Source: Prorocentrum cordatum
Lineage: Eukaryota; Sar; Dinophyceae; Prorocentrales; Prorocentraceae
Length of the DNA: 64,000 nt
Direction of reading: 5' to 3'
Assembly (NCBI GenBank): GCA_963575745.1
Contig: CAUYUJ010017641.1
Span: 1 to 64,000, forward strand
Numbering within the stretch: the first letter of the stretch is position 1; every line of letters starts with the position of its first letter. A model generated the notes under the pieces. That model worked only from the letters and a program-made list of their open reading frames with translations, made no database searches and was not told the DNA's origin. Below are positions 52,299 to 63,834 of this stretch, piece by piece. Made by a program: the position numbers and the translations under genes.

Positions 52299-52333
<35 letters not shown>

Positions 52334-53332
52334 AAAAAAAGAGAAAAAGAAAGAAAAAAAAAACTGCCCATCGAGCCCTTAATTATGGTCCCATTCTTTT
52401 TTTTCCCGTTGTTTTTTTTTTTTAGGCTTCTTGTCGGTTTTGTCGTGGCTTTGTTTTGTTTGCTAGTCCGTTTTACCCCATGTTTCTGATGTTTGGGCCG
52501 TCGTAGGCCAACCGCTGTTGCAGGCGCACTGCAAAATTCAATCCCCCCCACCCCTTCCCCCGCCCGCCCCCTGGCCTTGACGAGCTCGGTCGGCCACGTC
52601 GCATGGTCGCCGATCCCGCTGGCGTACACGCAGCCGTCGGGGTAGTACAAGATCGAACCCACGTCCAACGTGCTGGAGACCACCCAGCGCGAGAAGGTGT
52701 GCTCCTCGTCCGCATGCACAATGTACACCAAGAAGAGCTCGCTGGTGTTGGCCCCGTCGGGCGCGCCAGGCTCCTGCCGATAGATCGGCGAGCCGTTCAC
52801 GTAACCCACCTTGTAGTACACGCCCTGCAGGCACTGCACCAGGCCGTCGTTGGCGTCCTCGTTGCTGCCCTGCAACCTCCTGAACGCGAGGCTGTCCGCG
52901 AACTTGGCCACGCGCTCGCCCTTGCGCGCCTCCGTCGCGGTGAGCAGCATCTGGAAGTCCATGCTGTGCGGCCGCGACGGCTTGGCGCGCTTGGCAGCCT
53001 TGGCGTCGTCCTCGGCGGAGGCCGACCAAAAAAAGAAACAATCCGGTAGGTTGGGGCGTGCAAGCCCCCTCCACGAGGCCCATCGGGGCCTGATTTTGCA
53101 GTGGGAGCTGCAACGATGGCGCGCCCAGCGCGCCACCGTCTGTGCAGTCCACGCTCGCGCTGCCTCGTCGTGGGCCGCGATCGGCGCACGACGAATCAGC
53201 GTAAGCTTGGCGAAGACGGGCGGGCTGATAAATTTTACCGTGTGTAATCTCCTGGGCGTCGCCCTGCTGGCCAGCATCAGCTGCTGGCGGCGCTGGCGCT
53301 GGCCCAGCCAGGAGCTCGCGCGCAGCCGACAT
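51014..53332 (-). CDS. Three-exon minus-strand gene, dinoflagellate conserved protein, one frameshift near its end
   Basis: Exon 1 (53332-53252) encodes MSAARELLAGPAPAPPAADA and ends GDAQ. A GA-AG intron follows. Exon 2 (53010 to about 52580) encodes DDAKAAKRAKPSRPHSMDFQ, FADSLAFRRLQGSNEDANDG and a compact domain with YYKVGYVNGSPIYRQE, ELFLVYIV and WVVSSTLDVGSILYYPDGCV. A large intron (about 52580-51750) carries an inverted-repeat element and a poly-A tract. Exon 3 starts in an Asp/Glu-rich run and reads SPEGLTDEPLHFLEVVHYAE, an Ala/Pro linker, GGWSARLMRLADKYAAEDW, then a Gly/Lys repeat (GKGKGKDKPK). Near 51085 one base is gained or lost. After it the frame continues DFHFEKLAGVSEALSFIYEV to a stop at 51014. 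The VNG-x-P-x-Y and GGW elements resemble expanded dinoflagellate families. Function is unknown. Confidence 0.6.
51865..52070. mobile_element. Inverted-repeat element inside the large intron of the 53332 gene
   Basis: The left arm (51865-51923) holds GCGTTTGTGATCCCACTGCC and CCGTCGCGCGTGGAAAA. The right arm (52011-52070) holds TTTTTTCCACGCGCGACGG and GGCAGCGGGGTCACAAACGC. The arms are about 60 bases with few mismatches. The loop of about 90 bases is AT-richer. It is MITE-like and located between exons 2 and 3. Confidence 0.75.
52241..52373. repeat. Poly-A tract of about 130 bases with few interruptions
   Basis: Lies in the same intron. Relative to the minus-strand gene it is a poly-T (polypyrimidine) tract. 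It could mark the tail of an inserted retrocopy or an expanded homopolymer. Confidence 0.9.
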
Positions 53333-53754
53333 GGCGTCGAGCGCCCGAGCGCGGGGCCGCGCCTGAAGCCCTCGAGGGGCTCGCGGGGGCCTCGGCAGGC
53401 CCCCGAAGCCCTCGGGGGCGCCGCGAGCGCCTCGAGGGGCTCGCGGGGGCCTCGGCAGGCCCGCGGCGCCGCAGGCTGGTGCAGCTATAGCCACGAAAGG
53501 CTGGAGCACAAACGGCAATGCGGCGAGGGTGCACTCAAGGAGGAGGTGGAGGTGCTGCACGCAAATGAATGGCCAAGCTTGGCAAACATGCGGTGAGCGT
53601 ATCTGACACTGCAAATGTCGAGCAACGTATCGCTGAAGACAGGCATGCGCAAAACAACGGAGCAACGATGCATACCTCTGTGCATTTTATTGATATGCGA
53701 ACAATTGCTGGTGCGCACTGGCAGGTGCCGATGTGAAACATTGGCCGTGTGATC
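53333..53754. other. Intergenic between minus-strand genes
   Basis: At 53355-53470 GAGGGGCTCGCGGGGGCCTC is present twice, within a tandem of about 80 bases. This lies directly upstream of the start at 53332. No other gene. Confidence 0.5.
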
Positions 53755-54438
53755 CTAACAATCGCGACTTGGGGAATCTGCACGGTCACGTGCATCACTA
53801 TCGTTGACCTCGTGATCACTCTTGTCCTGCAAAGCGCTGGCATCCTCATCCTCATCGTCGGCACCGCCCCTCTTGTAATACGACCTCTTTGATGTGACGG
53901 TGGCGGTCGTGACGCCGTGCGCGAAGATGTATTGCACGAGCGTGCAGATGGAGTCGTCGGAAGCGTTGACCCACATGTGGTCGGTGCTCCTGACTGGGAG
54001 CAGCATCTTGACCGATGGGAAGGACGCGTCGCCGACTGAGGGCAATTTGACGTCCATCACAATGGGCGGCCCCTCTCTCTGGGCCCTGATCTCTTGGCGT
54101 GAGTTGCGCTTTGGCTTGGGCCTCCGCTTCGGACTGCTCCTCTGAGCAAAGAGGCGCCGCGGGGGGTTGCGCATAGGTGCAGCATCTTCACGAAGGAGGT
54201 CGTTCCTCGCAGCAAGAAGTGCTTTGTACCCAGGAGCGTTGGCGAGAGATGGCCTGGCCGTAGACTCGGGGCATTCCTCCCCAGAGCAGAGCAACAAAGA
54301 TTTGATCAAACTGTAATCGTATGGGTGCACCATGGCGTACACGTCGTCGCTGCATTTCTGAACAGCCCTGGGGGCCCACATGCGATCGCCAACATTGACC
54401 TCAAGCCTCCAAGCAACCGAACATTCCAGCGTGGACAC
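53755..54438 (-). CDS. Minus-strand exon encoding about 220 residues, 5' end incomplete
   Basis: Open from about 54480 to the stop at 53755 with GC3-rich codons. No ATG precedes the likely coding part. The first codon at 54438 is GTG, and the frame continues upstream as CQAFCLERCARCVRGPW, so a 5' exon is probably missing. The first internal Met is in VGDRMWAPRAVQKCSDDVYA. The centre is basic (SSPKRRPKPKRNSRQEIR). The C-terminal domain reads IVMDVKLPSVGDASFPSVKM, STDHMWVNASDDSICTLVQY and TVTSKRSYYKR, and is followed by an acidic end. It resembles a dinoflagellate family with an LWV-x-LD...I...V.Y element. Function is unknown. Confidence 0.5.
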   Translation of the reverse strand: MSTLECSVAWRLEVNVGDRMWAPRAVQKCSDDVYAMVHPYDYSLIKSLLLCSGEECPESTARPSLANAPGYKALLAARNDLLREDAAPMRNPPRRLFAQRSSPKRRPKPKRNSRQEIRAQREGPPIVMDVKLPSVGDASFPSVKMLLPVRSTDHMWVNASDDSICTLVQYIFAHGVTTATVTSKRSYYKRGGADDEDEDASALQDKSDHEVNDSDARDRADSPSRDC

Positions 54439-54967
54439 GCGCCACGGCCCACGAACACAACGCGCGCAGCGCTCGAGACAAAACGCCTGACAAGCGGGCC
54501 ATCAATGGACGGTGCGCATGGCACGCGCATGAGGAGTCGGACGCGCGAAAGCGAGGATGGCATGATCAAGACAGATGTTGAGAGGGGAGAGAGTGGCGGA
54601 ACAACGCATTGATCGAGATGGAGAGATAGGGAAAGACGGAGAGACATTAGAGTTGCAAGTGTAACGTTGAGCATGTGTGTTTTCGCATATCCCTCGTTGT
54701 GGCTCCACCCGCGCCTCTCCCGCAAACGACAGCATGCATGAGTGCTGCGGAGAAGGGTCGGTGCACGCCCTTGAAACACAACTGGGCGATATCTCAAATG
54801 TGAAAGCGTTGCATGTGCATGCCGTGCGCGTCGCATGGCGCTTTTAACCTGCGCCATTCGCACGCCGTGCGGGACGCGTTGCGCTGCAGCGCAATCAAAC
54901 AGAGAGCGAATGGTGGTCGCACTAAATCGATGGAATTGGCAACTGCCCGTCGCCATTTGGGGAAGGC
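54439..54967. other. Intergenic
   Basis: No gene defined. A 5' exon of the preceding minus-strand gene may hide here. Confidence 0.4.
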
Positions 54968-57358
54968 CTAGCTCTTCTTGTCCCTAGCCTTGCCCTTAGG
55001 CTTGGCATCCCCCTCCGAGAGCTTGACCCTCTTTGCAGACTGCAAAGGCACATGGTGCGCCTTGGTTTTATAAACGAGCAATTTGTCGAACTGCTGCAAG
55101 GTCTTGGTATTCTTGTAAGCTTTGAAACTGATATGGACGGTGCTCTGTTGAACGAGGGCCACGTTGGCAAGGTCCTCTTTGTCCGTCTCCCGAACCCACC
55201 AATAAGGAATGAAGAAGACATCTTCTGATTCGGCCTTCTGCTGATCGGTCGCCCTCGTCGGGGGCGATACGTACAGCACTGCGGACCCGCACTTGACCTG
55301 GACCGCGCCCTGCGACGGCTCTGCCTTGATCTTGTTCAGCTCAGAGAACGGGGCAAGGACGAGCTTGCCCTTTTCGATCTTCTGGGCAGCGACGACGACG
55401 CTGGGGGTCAGGCCGTATTGCAACATCGTGCCACCATTGGCAGTCAACTCGAAATCTTTGAGGGCTTTGAACACAGTGCAACGCGCCTCATCCAACTTCA
55501 TCAGATGATGCGCCGAAGCGCACGTCACTGCAGACATCGGCACTGCAAAGGGCACGCTGCCCTTGTACGACGCCCACTCCTTCAAGAAGAGCGCGAGGGC
55601 GACCTTCACGTCAAACGTTGGCTCAGTAAATGCAGTCAGCTGCCCCATGGTTACTTCGGCTGAACTGATGGACGCTATCTTGTACAGCCCCGCATTCGCG
55701 CTCACGGCGCGCTCAAACACGACGCTCCCAACAGTGAAACCTTTGGTTGCCAAGATGCGCTCTGGGTTGCGCAGGTCCTCTTCGGTCATCGCGACCATCC
55801 TGTCATCTGTAGAATGCGGCTCGCTGGCTTCAAGGGGCGCATGAGGTTTCCACTCGCCGTCTGTGTCTATGACAACACCGCGGCCAGACATGCTGGCTGC
55901 CTCCGATACGAAGTCTGAGATAATCGGAACCTGGCTCTCATACACGACGCCCTCTGGCCCTTGCTTGCCCTTCCCGACTAAGCGCAAAATTGAACGAGTG
56001 GAGAACTTCCCAACCAGCATGTCATGCTGCTCTAGATCGATGTGGCCGCTGTCGCGCAGGGAGCCTGCGATGCGATAACATTTGGAAAGGTCCCTGTCGA
56101 GAGCCATCGCTTTGTCCTTGACGGATTTGCCTTTCAACCTCTCAACGTCGCTGGGGACCAATAGCTTCGCCACGCCGTCCGACTGCTTATCGGAAGCAAG
56201 GTTCGCAAGGATGCTTGCGATGCGAAGGAATACGCACGGCTCGAGATCACCGAAATGGACGTCGACAACTGACGTAACGAAATCCTGCCCGAGCTTCCTG
56301 TTAGCACCGTACATCTTGCCAAACCGATCAATGAACTTAACCAACGGGACGCCCGATCCCCCGCCGCAGTGCGTTGCGAGCTTGCCAATCTTATCAATGT
56401 AGTCCTCTCGGCGGACACTCATCCCCCCCATGCAGATGCTGCGCGGCACAGGCGCGCGCGGCCACAGCGCAGACTGCATGCAAGACGCATGTCGGATAAA
56501 CGCAATCGGCAACGCGTTGCTGGCGTTTCAACGCGCCGTGGCCGCGCCCGCGTGCGCCGTGCGCATTTGCAAGACATGCATTCCCGAGTAGCCTGCCTGG
56601 CACGGAGGCTGGTTCATCTTCACTGCATCAACGCAGTCGCCGAAAGAAGACCCAGGTGGCATCAGTTCTGCAAATTCTGCAATGCTCACGCACACTTCGA
56701 GCTCCGACATCAAACTGGCAACGTTGTTGCTCGCGTTGAGGGCACGCTGTGCCAAATCTGGAAGGTGCGGCCACGTGAGTTCTGCCTGCCACGGCAGGAC
56801 GGTCCAACGCCAGCCCTTCTTGAGGGCGTCGTGGAAACGCACGTCCTTGGACAACGTCTCGGCGTTCATCTTCCGACTAGTCGGGTCGGCGAGGGTCGGT
56901 TCAGGGGTGGAACAACCCGCCTTCACTGCCTTGAAAAACTGCGTGGTGTGGCCCGTCCCCACCGAGCAGAACCTCTCCGCGCCCGTCATCGGCGCCAGCA
57001 TGCCCTTGCTGGACGAGATCAACTTTTGATTGACTGCAACTTGGGACGACCTCATCGGATCCGTGGGCATGCGCTCGAACGCAACAGCCTTCTCGAGCTC
57101 TGCAGGGTCAACGCCGATCTTGCTGAGCATGGCGCCAACCCTGTGGACGTTGTAGGCGTTCGCGCCAAGACCAGAACGATTCGAGGGATGGATCATGAAT
57201 TCGTCAGCCTCGGCGACGATCTGCTTGGCGACCTTATCCTTCAAAAGGCGGTCGACGCAATCCTTCCAAGCTGTGATCGGGGCAAGCTTGCCATCGCGAT
57301 GCATCTCGATGCGCCCGCTAAAGAAATCCACCAGCTCCCGCGGATAGAAATTCTGCAT
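54968..57358 (-). CDS. Two-exon minus-strand gene for a protein of about 740 residues, unknown function
   Basis: Exon 1 starts at 57358 (MQNFYPRELVDFFSGRIEMH) and stays open to about 56600 (CVDAVKMNQPPCQAG). Exon 2 begins near 56440 (ICMGGMSVRREDYIDKIGKL) and runs to the stop at 54968. The donor and acceptor were not fixed, and the intron is about 130-160 bases. Exon 1 contains AMLSKIGVDPAELEKAVAFE and FHDALKKGWRWTVLPWQAEL. Exon 2 contains VKFIDRFGKMYGANRKLGQD, FVTSVVDVHFGDLEPCVFLR, and a later domain with PYWWVRETDKEDLANVALVQ. It ends with a basic tail (KRVKLSEGDAKPKGKARDKK), a probable nuclear signal. The order resembles a large, repetitive dinoflagellate family I know only as hypothetical. 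No start or stop is lost, so the gene looks intact. It is the last of the minus-strand cluster. Confidence 0.65.
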
Positions 57359-58020
57359 CGTGCGCACTGGAAATGCAGCAGCTGCAGAAGAGAGAGGCGA
57401 GCTCGAGCCTGACACGCCTACACATCGCCACTGCAAGTCCCAATGCTGCGACACAAATCTTTTTTTGATATATAATGTGGTCTCACTTGAAATAATGCCA
57501 CGCGTTGTACCGAATGCATGCATGATGCATGAAAAAAACGAATTGCGACGCGTCGTGGAGAATGCAGTTGCTGCAAACGCGGACCAAACTTAATCGCGGA
57601 GTCGCTCGTCGAGCGTGCAATTGCCACTTGGCACAGAATCCAGCGACTGATGCGTCTTCACGCATTTGAAATATTCAATTCATAATTGCCCCGTGGGCAA
57701 CGTTTGAAAATCAAAAAGGAGCAATGCGGGCCCCACCCGCATACAAAAATGTGAAGTGGCATTCTGACTTTAACATTGTGCAAATCCCTCTTCAACCATC
57801 AACAAAATGTCGCTGCGTCAAGTTGCAACTCGGCCTAAGTCAAGATAAGATAAGACAAGTGCTGGCCAATTGATGCAAATGTTATGCGACTTGCTAAGGC
57901 AGCTACGTAAGATATCTGATCTTGCAAACGCTTAACCGACTTGCAACTATGTTGCAGCTACCTTACAACTACCTTACAACTACATTGCAAGTACCTTACA
58001 ACCCAACCCAACCCCCAGGT
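57359..58020. promoter_or_regulatory. AT-rich upstream region of the 57358 gene with CTACCTTACAA repeats
   Basis: Clearly lower in GC than the flanking DNA. At 57940-58003 the words CTACCTTACAA, CTACATTGCAA and GTACCTTACAA follow one another (about five units), roughly 580-645 bases before the ATG. GATAAGATAAGACAAG occurs near 57845. A regulatory role is inference. Confidence 0.4.
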
Positions 58021-59449
58021 TCACCACAGTGGCCCGATTTGCGAAGCGCGCCGCCGCGGCCGGGCCCGAATAAGCAATGGCGCGCCGGCACGGCCAGGCC
58101 GACGATGAAACGCTCCGGCGAGGCTAGGCCCGATCGACGCGCGCCGGAGCGGCCGGCCCCGGCGCGAGCGACGGGCGCGGGGGGGGGGGGGCCGACGAAG
58201 AGGAGAAGCTAGGAGGAGGAGAGGAGAGGAGGGAGGAGGAGGAGGAGGAGGAGGAGGAGTAGGAGGAGGAGGGGAGGGGGAAGGGGGAGTGGGAGGACGG
58301 GGGGGAAGGGGAGGAGGGGGAGGGGGGCGGGCGAGCAGCGAGCAGGAGGAGGAGGGCGCGGGGGCGGCGGAGGAAGACAACGACGTTGAAGGGGGAGGGG
58401 CGGGGGCGGCGGGCGAGGGGTTCGCGGCAGGAGAAGGCGCCGCCGCGGCGCGGCGAGATGGGCGCGCGACAGGTTGTAGAGGCGGGGTGGGAGGTTTCGG
58501 TGTGGCGAAACTGGAGGGCGATGAGGAGGAGGAGGAGAGGGCCGAGGACGCAGGAATGGGAAAGGCTGGTGAAGGGTTGAGGAGGGACAGGTGAAAGAGG
58601 CAGCGGGGTGCGTCGCGCGCAAATCCGCGGGCGCCGGACCGTCGCAGCCGGCGTCATTCGCTGCGCAGAACCCGAGCGGCATTTTTGTTGATTTACTGGA
58701 TGCGCGCGGGGCCGTGCTTTTGATTTCGGCGCGTCGCCGGCGCGGGTTCGGCCGTTGCCCATCCCCGCGCGCGTTCCCGTCGCTTCGGAGCTCAGTAGAA
58801 GCTATCTTTAGTTAGCTCTCTAGGAAAAGTTTTGTTTTTCATATAAATTTTTTTTTAAAAAAAATCTCACACTCCTGTCTTGATCCCCAGCTGTCTACGG
58901 CCATCCTCTGTCACAACCTTGGTGGTCCCTGCTGACATGGGCGAGCTATCAGATCCCGTTCCTGTTGCTCTATCTCCCCAGCCATCTGCTCGGGGCCCCG
59001 GGAGGGCACCGTTTCGGATCACTAAGCGTTCGAAGCATGCCGGGAAGGTCGGCGAAGTGCCCGAGGGCGCGGGCGCCATCTCCGATGACCCCCCTGGAGG
59101 CAGCTACTGAAGTTAGAGCTGGTATTCGGGAAGCCGCGCATCAACGTGGAGCTGAATCTAGAAGAAGTTGGAATTTGTTCAGAGGCGGGGAAACTCACTT
59201 GGATTATTGCGGCCCTCGGGCCTCTCGTTCCTGCAACGTCGCCATCATGAATCGGACCTTGCGGGCCTTCCCTGCTCTTGGAGAATAGTTCGGTCGGCGA
59301 GGGGGCGGGCTTGTTCGTCGCGATCGTTTTCGCGCGTTCCTCGGAGGCCCTCGCAACGATTCCATCGATGCTGACATTGAGGAGGCGATGGGGGGGCCAG
59401 GGGATATTGTGAGGCCAAAAAGCAGAGCAAGCTTAACTCCCTGTTCATT
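58021..59449. other. Non-genic, with GGA tract
   Basis: GC-rich sequence, a GGA/GGGGA tract at about 58190-58330, and AT-rich sequence with T and A runs at 58830-58865. From 58870 to 59449 it may contain the decayed 5' part of the LINE described next, but I cannot show it. Confidence 0.4.
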
Positions 59450-60770
59450 TACATGAGCGTCTGGAGGTCGCGGCGCCGCAAGCACGGGCAAGGCGCGATT
59501 GCAGACCCTTCCGGCACCTCGCTCGTTGACGCCGACGAGCGCTGCCGCGAGTTCGCTAGTTACTGGGGTTCGGTGCGCGACAACTCAGATGGCTCCTGCG
59601 ATGCCTTCAGGTGTTTCGGGGCCTGTATCCAGCCCGCCCCTTTCGACATTCCGCGGCCCCTGGGCCCCGGCCAGTTTCGAATTTCCCGGGGCGCCTGCCT
59701 GGCAGCGCGCCTGGCCCGGGCGGCCTCTCCTTTTATCTGGCTGGTCGAGGGCCGGCGCCGTGGCCGCGCAAACCCCGTGCTCGCTCTACCTCGACGTGCT
59801 CCGGGCTGGCTCCACCGCCTTCATTTTCAACAACGCCGCGGCAGCGCCCCCCGTCAAGGGCGACGAGCCCAACGACTCGCAGTTTGTAGCTGGGTCGCTA
59901 GAGAAGACGCGCCCACTCTCCTTTGGCCCTGAACTCTCCGCTCTCGGCGGCGTGCCAGCGCGTCGTCCTGGGGCAGGTCAATGGGGTTGGTCAATTCCAA
60001 AGTCTTGCCATGGGGTTGGTCAATTCGTCCAGCCACTACAATATATTGTGCGTATCCGTCTCGGGGTTCGTCGGGCAGCCCATCCCCCTCTCCGCCCAGC
60101 TACTGAAAACCGACAGTGATATCATCCAGGTTGTCGTTCGGGGCCCGTTCAACGCCATCCCCTCCGACGCCAATCAGAACCTGAAGTTCTTAAGATTCCC
60201 GATAGAGGCCGCCCGGGTCAGGCTCATCAGCCAAGCCGCGCGCTTCAGAGTTGCCGAGCGAGTGCCTGCATTCTTCGACGCAGAGACTTTCCCCACGAGT
60301 TTCGAGGGCACTGACGACTGCTTAGTTGCATGGCGGCACCACCCCGCCTGGACAAGCAGTATCGCGCGCAGCTTGATCGATGGTTCAGGCTGCGGGCGTG
60401 CTGAAGGCTCGTCTCATGAAATGCGATCTCGCTGTGGCGCCTCTAGATCTAGAAACACTTCAATATGTTTTCGGAGGCTCTCGGAGAGGGTCCCAGCCTG
60501 CACCCTTGCAGTCCTCCTCAAGACCCTGTGTAACAGTTGCAGCGGTCGGTTCCGAGGGTTCACCCACGCGTGCATCGGATGCGGGCGCCTTGAATGGGAC
60601 ACTATGCGTCGCTTGCTCGATTGCCCGAGGTTTTCCGGAGTCTGTTTCCGCCTCCCCCTCCTTCCGAATCGTTGCCTGTATGCTAGCGCTGCCGATAGAC
60701 TATCCGCTCGCAAAATGTATCCTTTTTCCCACGGATGCCCTGTGCAGTTTTCAGCGCCTATCACCATTCG
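59450..60770 (+). pseudogene. Degenerate LINE-type reverse transcriptase
   Basis: Pieces of a non-LTR retrotransposon polyprotein lie in order but in several frames. A linker reads GAIADPSGTSLVDADERCRE. Near 59690 SAPGPGGLSFY resembles the SAPGPDG-type segment that opens many LINE RT domains. Near 59815 AFIFNNAAAAPPVKGDEPND is followed by TRPLSF, matching the IPKG-x-x-P...RPLS block. Around 60140-60330 VVVRGPFNAIPSDANQNLKF ... WRHHPAW resembles a C-terminal region. Near 60550 FTHACIGCGRLEWDTMRRLL, then CPRF, is a cysteine-histidine-like motif. Many frame changes make it non-functional. The family parallels are from memory. Confidence 0.6.
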
Positions 60771-61049
60771 GAGCATAGGCATAGATCCAGTGCAGGTTCC
60801 GCTCCAGTTTGGCATGCTTGTGCTCGCGCCCGTATATTTCAACTCGTGCGACGCCAGCCTGATTTGGCAGGCACGTTTGGTCAGGTCCGCGGGTGTCCCG
60901 ACCCAGGGCGCCTGCCTCGAAGAGTGCACGTCGAGCTCCCTGGCCCCGCAGGCCCGCGCCCGCACGGCGCTGCCGCCTGACCCTCTTGCCTGTCTCGTCC
61001 CTCTCTTGTCCGCCTGCCCTCTTTTTCGTCCCTTTCTGGCGAGTGCGCT

Positions 61050-61170
61050 CCTCCTCCTCCTCCTCCTCCTCCTCTTCCTCCTCCCCCTCCTCCTCCTCCC
61101 CCTCCTCCTCCTCCTCCTCCTCCTCCTCCTCCTCCTCCTCCTCCTCTTCCTCCTCCTCCTCCTCACTGAT
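61050..61170. repeat. (CTC)n microsatellite
   Basis: Pyrimidine triplet tract. Bases 60771-61049 and 61171-61430 hold no supportable gene. Confidence 0.9.
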
Positions 61171-61429
61171 TGTGCTGTCACTTCAGAGGAGAAGGCATGT
61201 AAGCCACAAGATATCCTCATCCTCCTCCGTGTCCTCCTCTTCCTCCCTTCTCCTCCTCCCCTACCTCCTCCAGCTCACTTTGTCCTTGGGCTGGCTGTTC
61301 ATCCGAAGTCGATTTTTCGAACGGTTTCATGGCCCAGCCACGGCCCCCAGAACCCGGAAGAAATTTGCCGCCGGTGATCTTTTCACGACGCAAGGATGCC
61401 AGGGTTCGGGTCGCACACCAAACGCCGCG

Positions 61430-61815
61430 CTCCTCTTCCTGCTGCTCCTCCTCCTGCCTACTTCTCCTCCTCCTCCTCCTCCTCCTCCTCCTCCTCCTCC
61501 TCCTCCTTCTCTTTCTCTTCCTCTTGGCCCGGGAGACCCGCGCAGGCGCCAGAGGTCAGCTTGCGCGGGCCTCTGGCGCCTGCGCCGGGGAGGAGGTGGA
61601 GGAGTAGGAGGAGGAGGAGGAGGAGGAGGAGGAGGAGGAGGAGGAGGAGGAGGAGGAGGAGGAGGAGGAGGAGGAGGAGGAGGAGGAGGAGTAGGAGGAG
61701 GAGGATAAGGAGGAGGAGGAGAAAGAGGAGGGGTGAGAAGGAGGAGGAGGAAGGAGGAGGGAAGGAGGAGGAAGGAGGAGGAGGAGGAGGAGGAGGAGGA
61801 GGAGGAGGGGAGGCA
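61430..61815. repeat. (CTC)n then (GGA)n, foldback-capable
   Basis: The pyrimidine tract at 61440-61530 and purine tract at 61590-61812 are separated by GCGCAGGCGCCAGAGG and its inverse CCTCTGGCGCCTGCGC (61537-61588), a perfect 16-base hairpin at the centre. The whole forms a large inverted repeat. Confidence 0.8.
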
Positions 61816-61979
61816 CCCTCCTCCGCACCCTCGATCGCTGGGTCGCCCGCCACGTGCCGCCAAGCCGGGCCGGCCTGCCGAGGCGGGCGCGCGCGACAAG
61901 GCGATGAGGCTGCCGCAAACCGTGGTGTCGCTCGCGGTGCAGGCTCCACGTGGTGGCGGCGCCTGGGGGCGTTGCCCCT

Positions 61980-62640
61980 GACGGGGAGGGAGGGAGGAGG
62001 GGGGGAGAGGCCGACTGAGGGAGGGAGGGGAGGGAGGGAGGGAGGGAGGAGGGAGTGAGGAGGGGGAGGGAGGAGGGAGGGAGGGGGAGGGAGGGAGGGG
62101 AGGAGGAGGAGGAGGAGGAGGAGGAGGAGGAGGAGGAGAGAGAGGAGGAGGAGGAGGAGGAGAGGAAGACGGAGGGAGAGGAGGTGGGAGGAGGAGACTG
62201 AGGAGGAGGAGGAGGAGGAGGAGGAGGAGGAGGAAGGAGGAGGTAGGAGGAGGAGGAGGAGGGAGGAGAGGAGGAGGAGAGGAGGAGAGGAGGAGGAGGA
62301 GGAGGAGGAGGAGGAGGCAGGCGGAGGAGGAGGAGGAGGAGGAGAGGAGGAGAGGAGGAGGAGGAGGAGGGGAGTGGGAGGAGGAGGAGGGGGGAGGGGG
62401 GGAGGAGGAGGAGGAGGAGGAGGGGAGGAGGAGGAGGAGGGGAGGAGGAGGAGGAGGATGAGGAGGGGAGGAGGAGGAGGAGGAGGAGGAGGAGGTGGAG
62501 GAGGAGGAGGAGAAGGAGGAGGAGGAGGAGGAGGAGGAGGAGGAGGAGGAGGGGGAGGGGGAGGAGGAGGAGGAGGAGGGGGAGGAGGAGGAGGAAGAGC
62601 AGGAGGAGGAGGACGAGGAGAAAGAGGGAGGACGGAGGGA
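61980..62640. repeat. (GGA)n / (GGGA)n microsatellite region
   Basis: About 650 bases of purine repeats, GGGA-rich at the start and GGA-rich after 62100. It gives the longest artefact frames of the window on the minus strand (poly-S, P, L). Confidence 0.95.
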
Positions 62641-62762
62641 CCGGGAAGGAGGAGGGAGGAGGCCTGGGCGGAGGATGGAGAAAGGAGGAATGAGTTGGAA
62701 GAGGGAACAGGAAAACAATGGGGAGGAGGAGTGAGGGAGGAGTGGTGAAGGATCAAGGACGA

Positions 62763-62764
<2 letters not shown>

Positions 62765-62823
<59 letters not shown>

Positions 62824-63143
62824 CGATGATGATGATGATGCTGCTGCTGCTGATGATGATGCGGATCATGTTGATGATGATGTTGATGGTGATGATGATG
62901 CTACTGATTATGATGTAATGTGGCTGATGATGATAACGCTGGTGGTGATGGTGATGATGCGAATGCCGACGATGATGATAATGATGACCATGCTGATAGT
63001 GCTGATGATGTTCACGGTGGTGATGATGATGCTGATGATGACGATGTTGATAGTAATGATGCTGATGATGTTGAGTATGATGCTGATGCTGCTGATGACG
63101 GTGGTGATGGTGATGATGATTATGATGATGATGATGATGGCGT

Positions 63144-63205
<62 letters not shown>

Positions 63206-63410
63206 GTGATGGTGATGGTGATGGTGATGGTGATGGTGATGGTGATGGTGATGCTGATGGTGATGGTGATGGTGGTGATGATGATGGTGACAATGACGAT
63301 GCGGGTGTTGCTGATGCTGATGGGAATGAGGAGGATGATGTTGATGACGATGATGCTGCTGATGATGCTGATGGTGAGTGTGATGACGATGATGATGACG
63401 AGGAGGAGGA
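62765..63410. repeat. (GAT)n microsatellite region
   Basis: GATGAT and GATGGT repeats with GCT interruptions. A GGTGAT hexamer run lies at about 63200-63260. Confidence 0.95.
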
Positions 63411-63765
63411 GTAGTAGGAGGAGAACGAGGTGGAGGATGGAAGAGGAGGAGGAAACGAAGGGGAGGAGGAAGGAACAGGAGGAGGTGGGAGGAGGAGGAG
63501 AAGGAGGAGGAGGAGGAGGAGGAGGAGGAGGAGGAGGGAGGAGGGGGGAGGAAGGAGAAGTGACGGGATCCTGGAGGAAGGATGAGAAGGAAGAGGGTAA
63601 CGATGATGATGCTGCTGCTGATGATGATGAGTGACGATAGTGATGATACTGATTCCGATAGTGATGCTGATGTTGATGCTGCTGATGATGATTATGCTGA
63701 TGCTGATGCGGCTGCTGATGATGCTGATGATGATGATGATGCTGATGATGATGATGATGATCATA

Positions 63766-63834
<69 letters not shown>

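Noticed and set aside
53277-53665. Long minus-strand frame upstream of 53332 as an N-terminal extension of that gene
   Set aside because: It consists of a GC-rich tandem repeat open in several frames. The ATG at 53332 gives an exon of exactly 27 codons that splices in frame.
61327-62756. Two overlapping minus-strand open frames of more than 430 residues (poly-S/P/L)
   Set aside because: They are translations of GGA microsatellites. All three frames of a pure triplet repeat are open, and there is no complex sequence or splice continuity.
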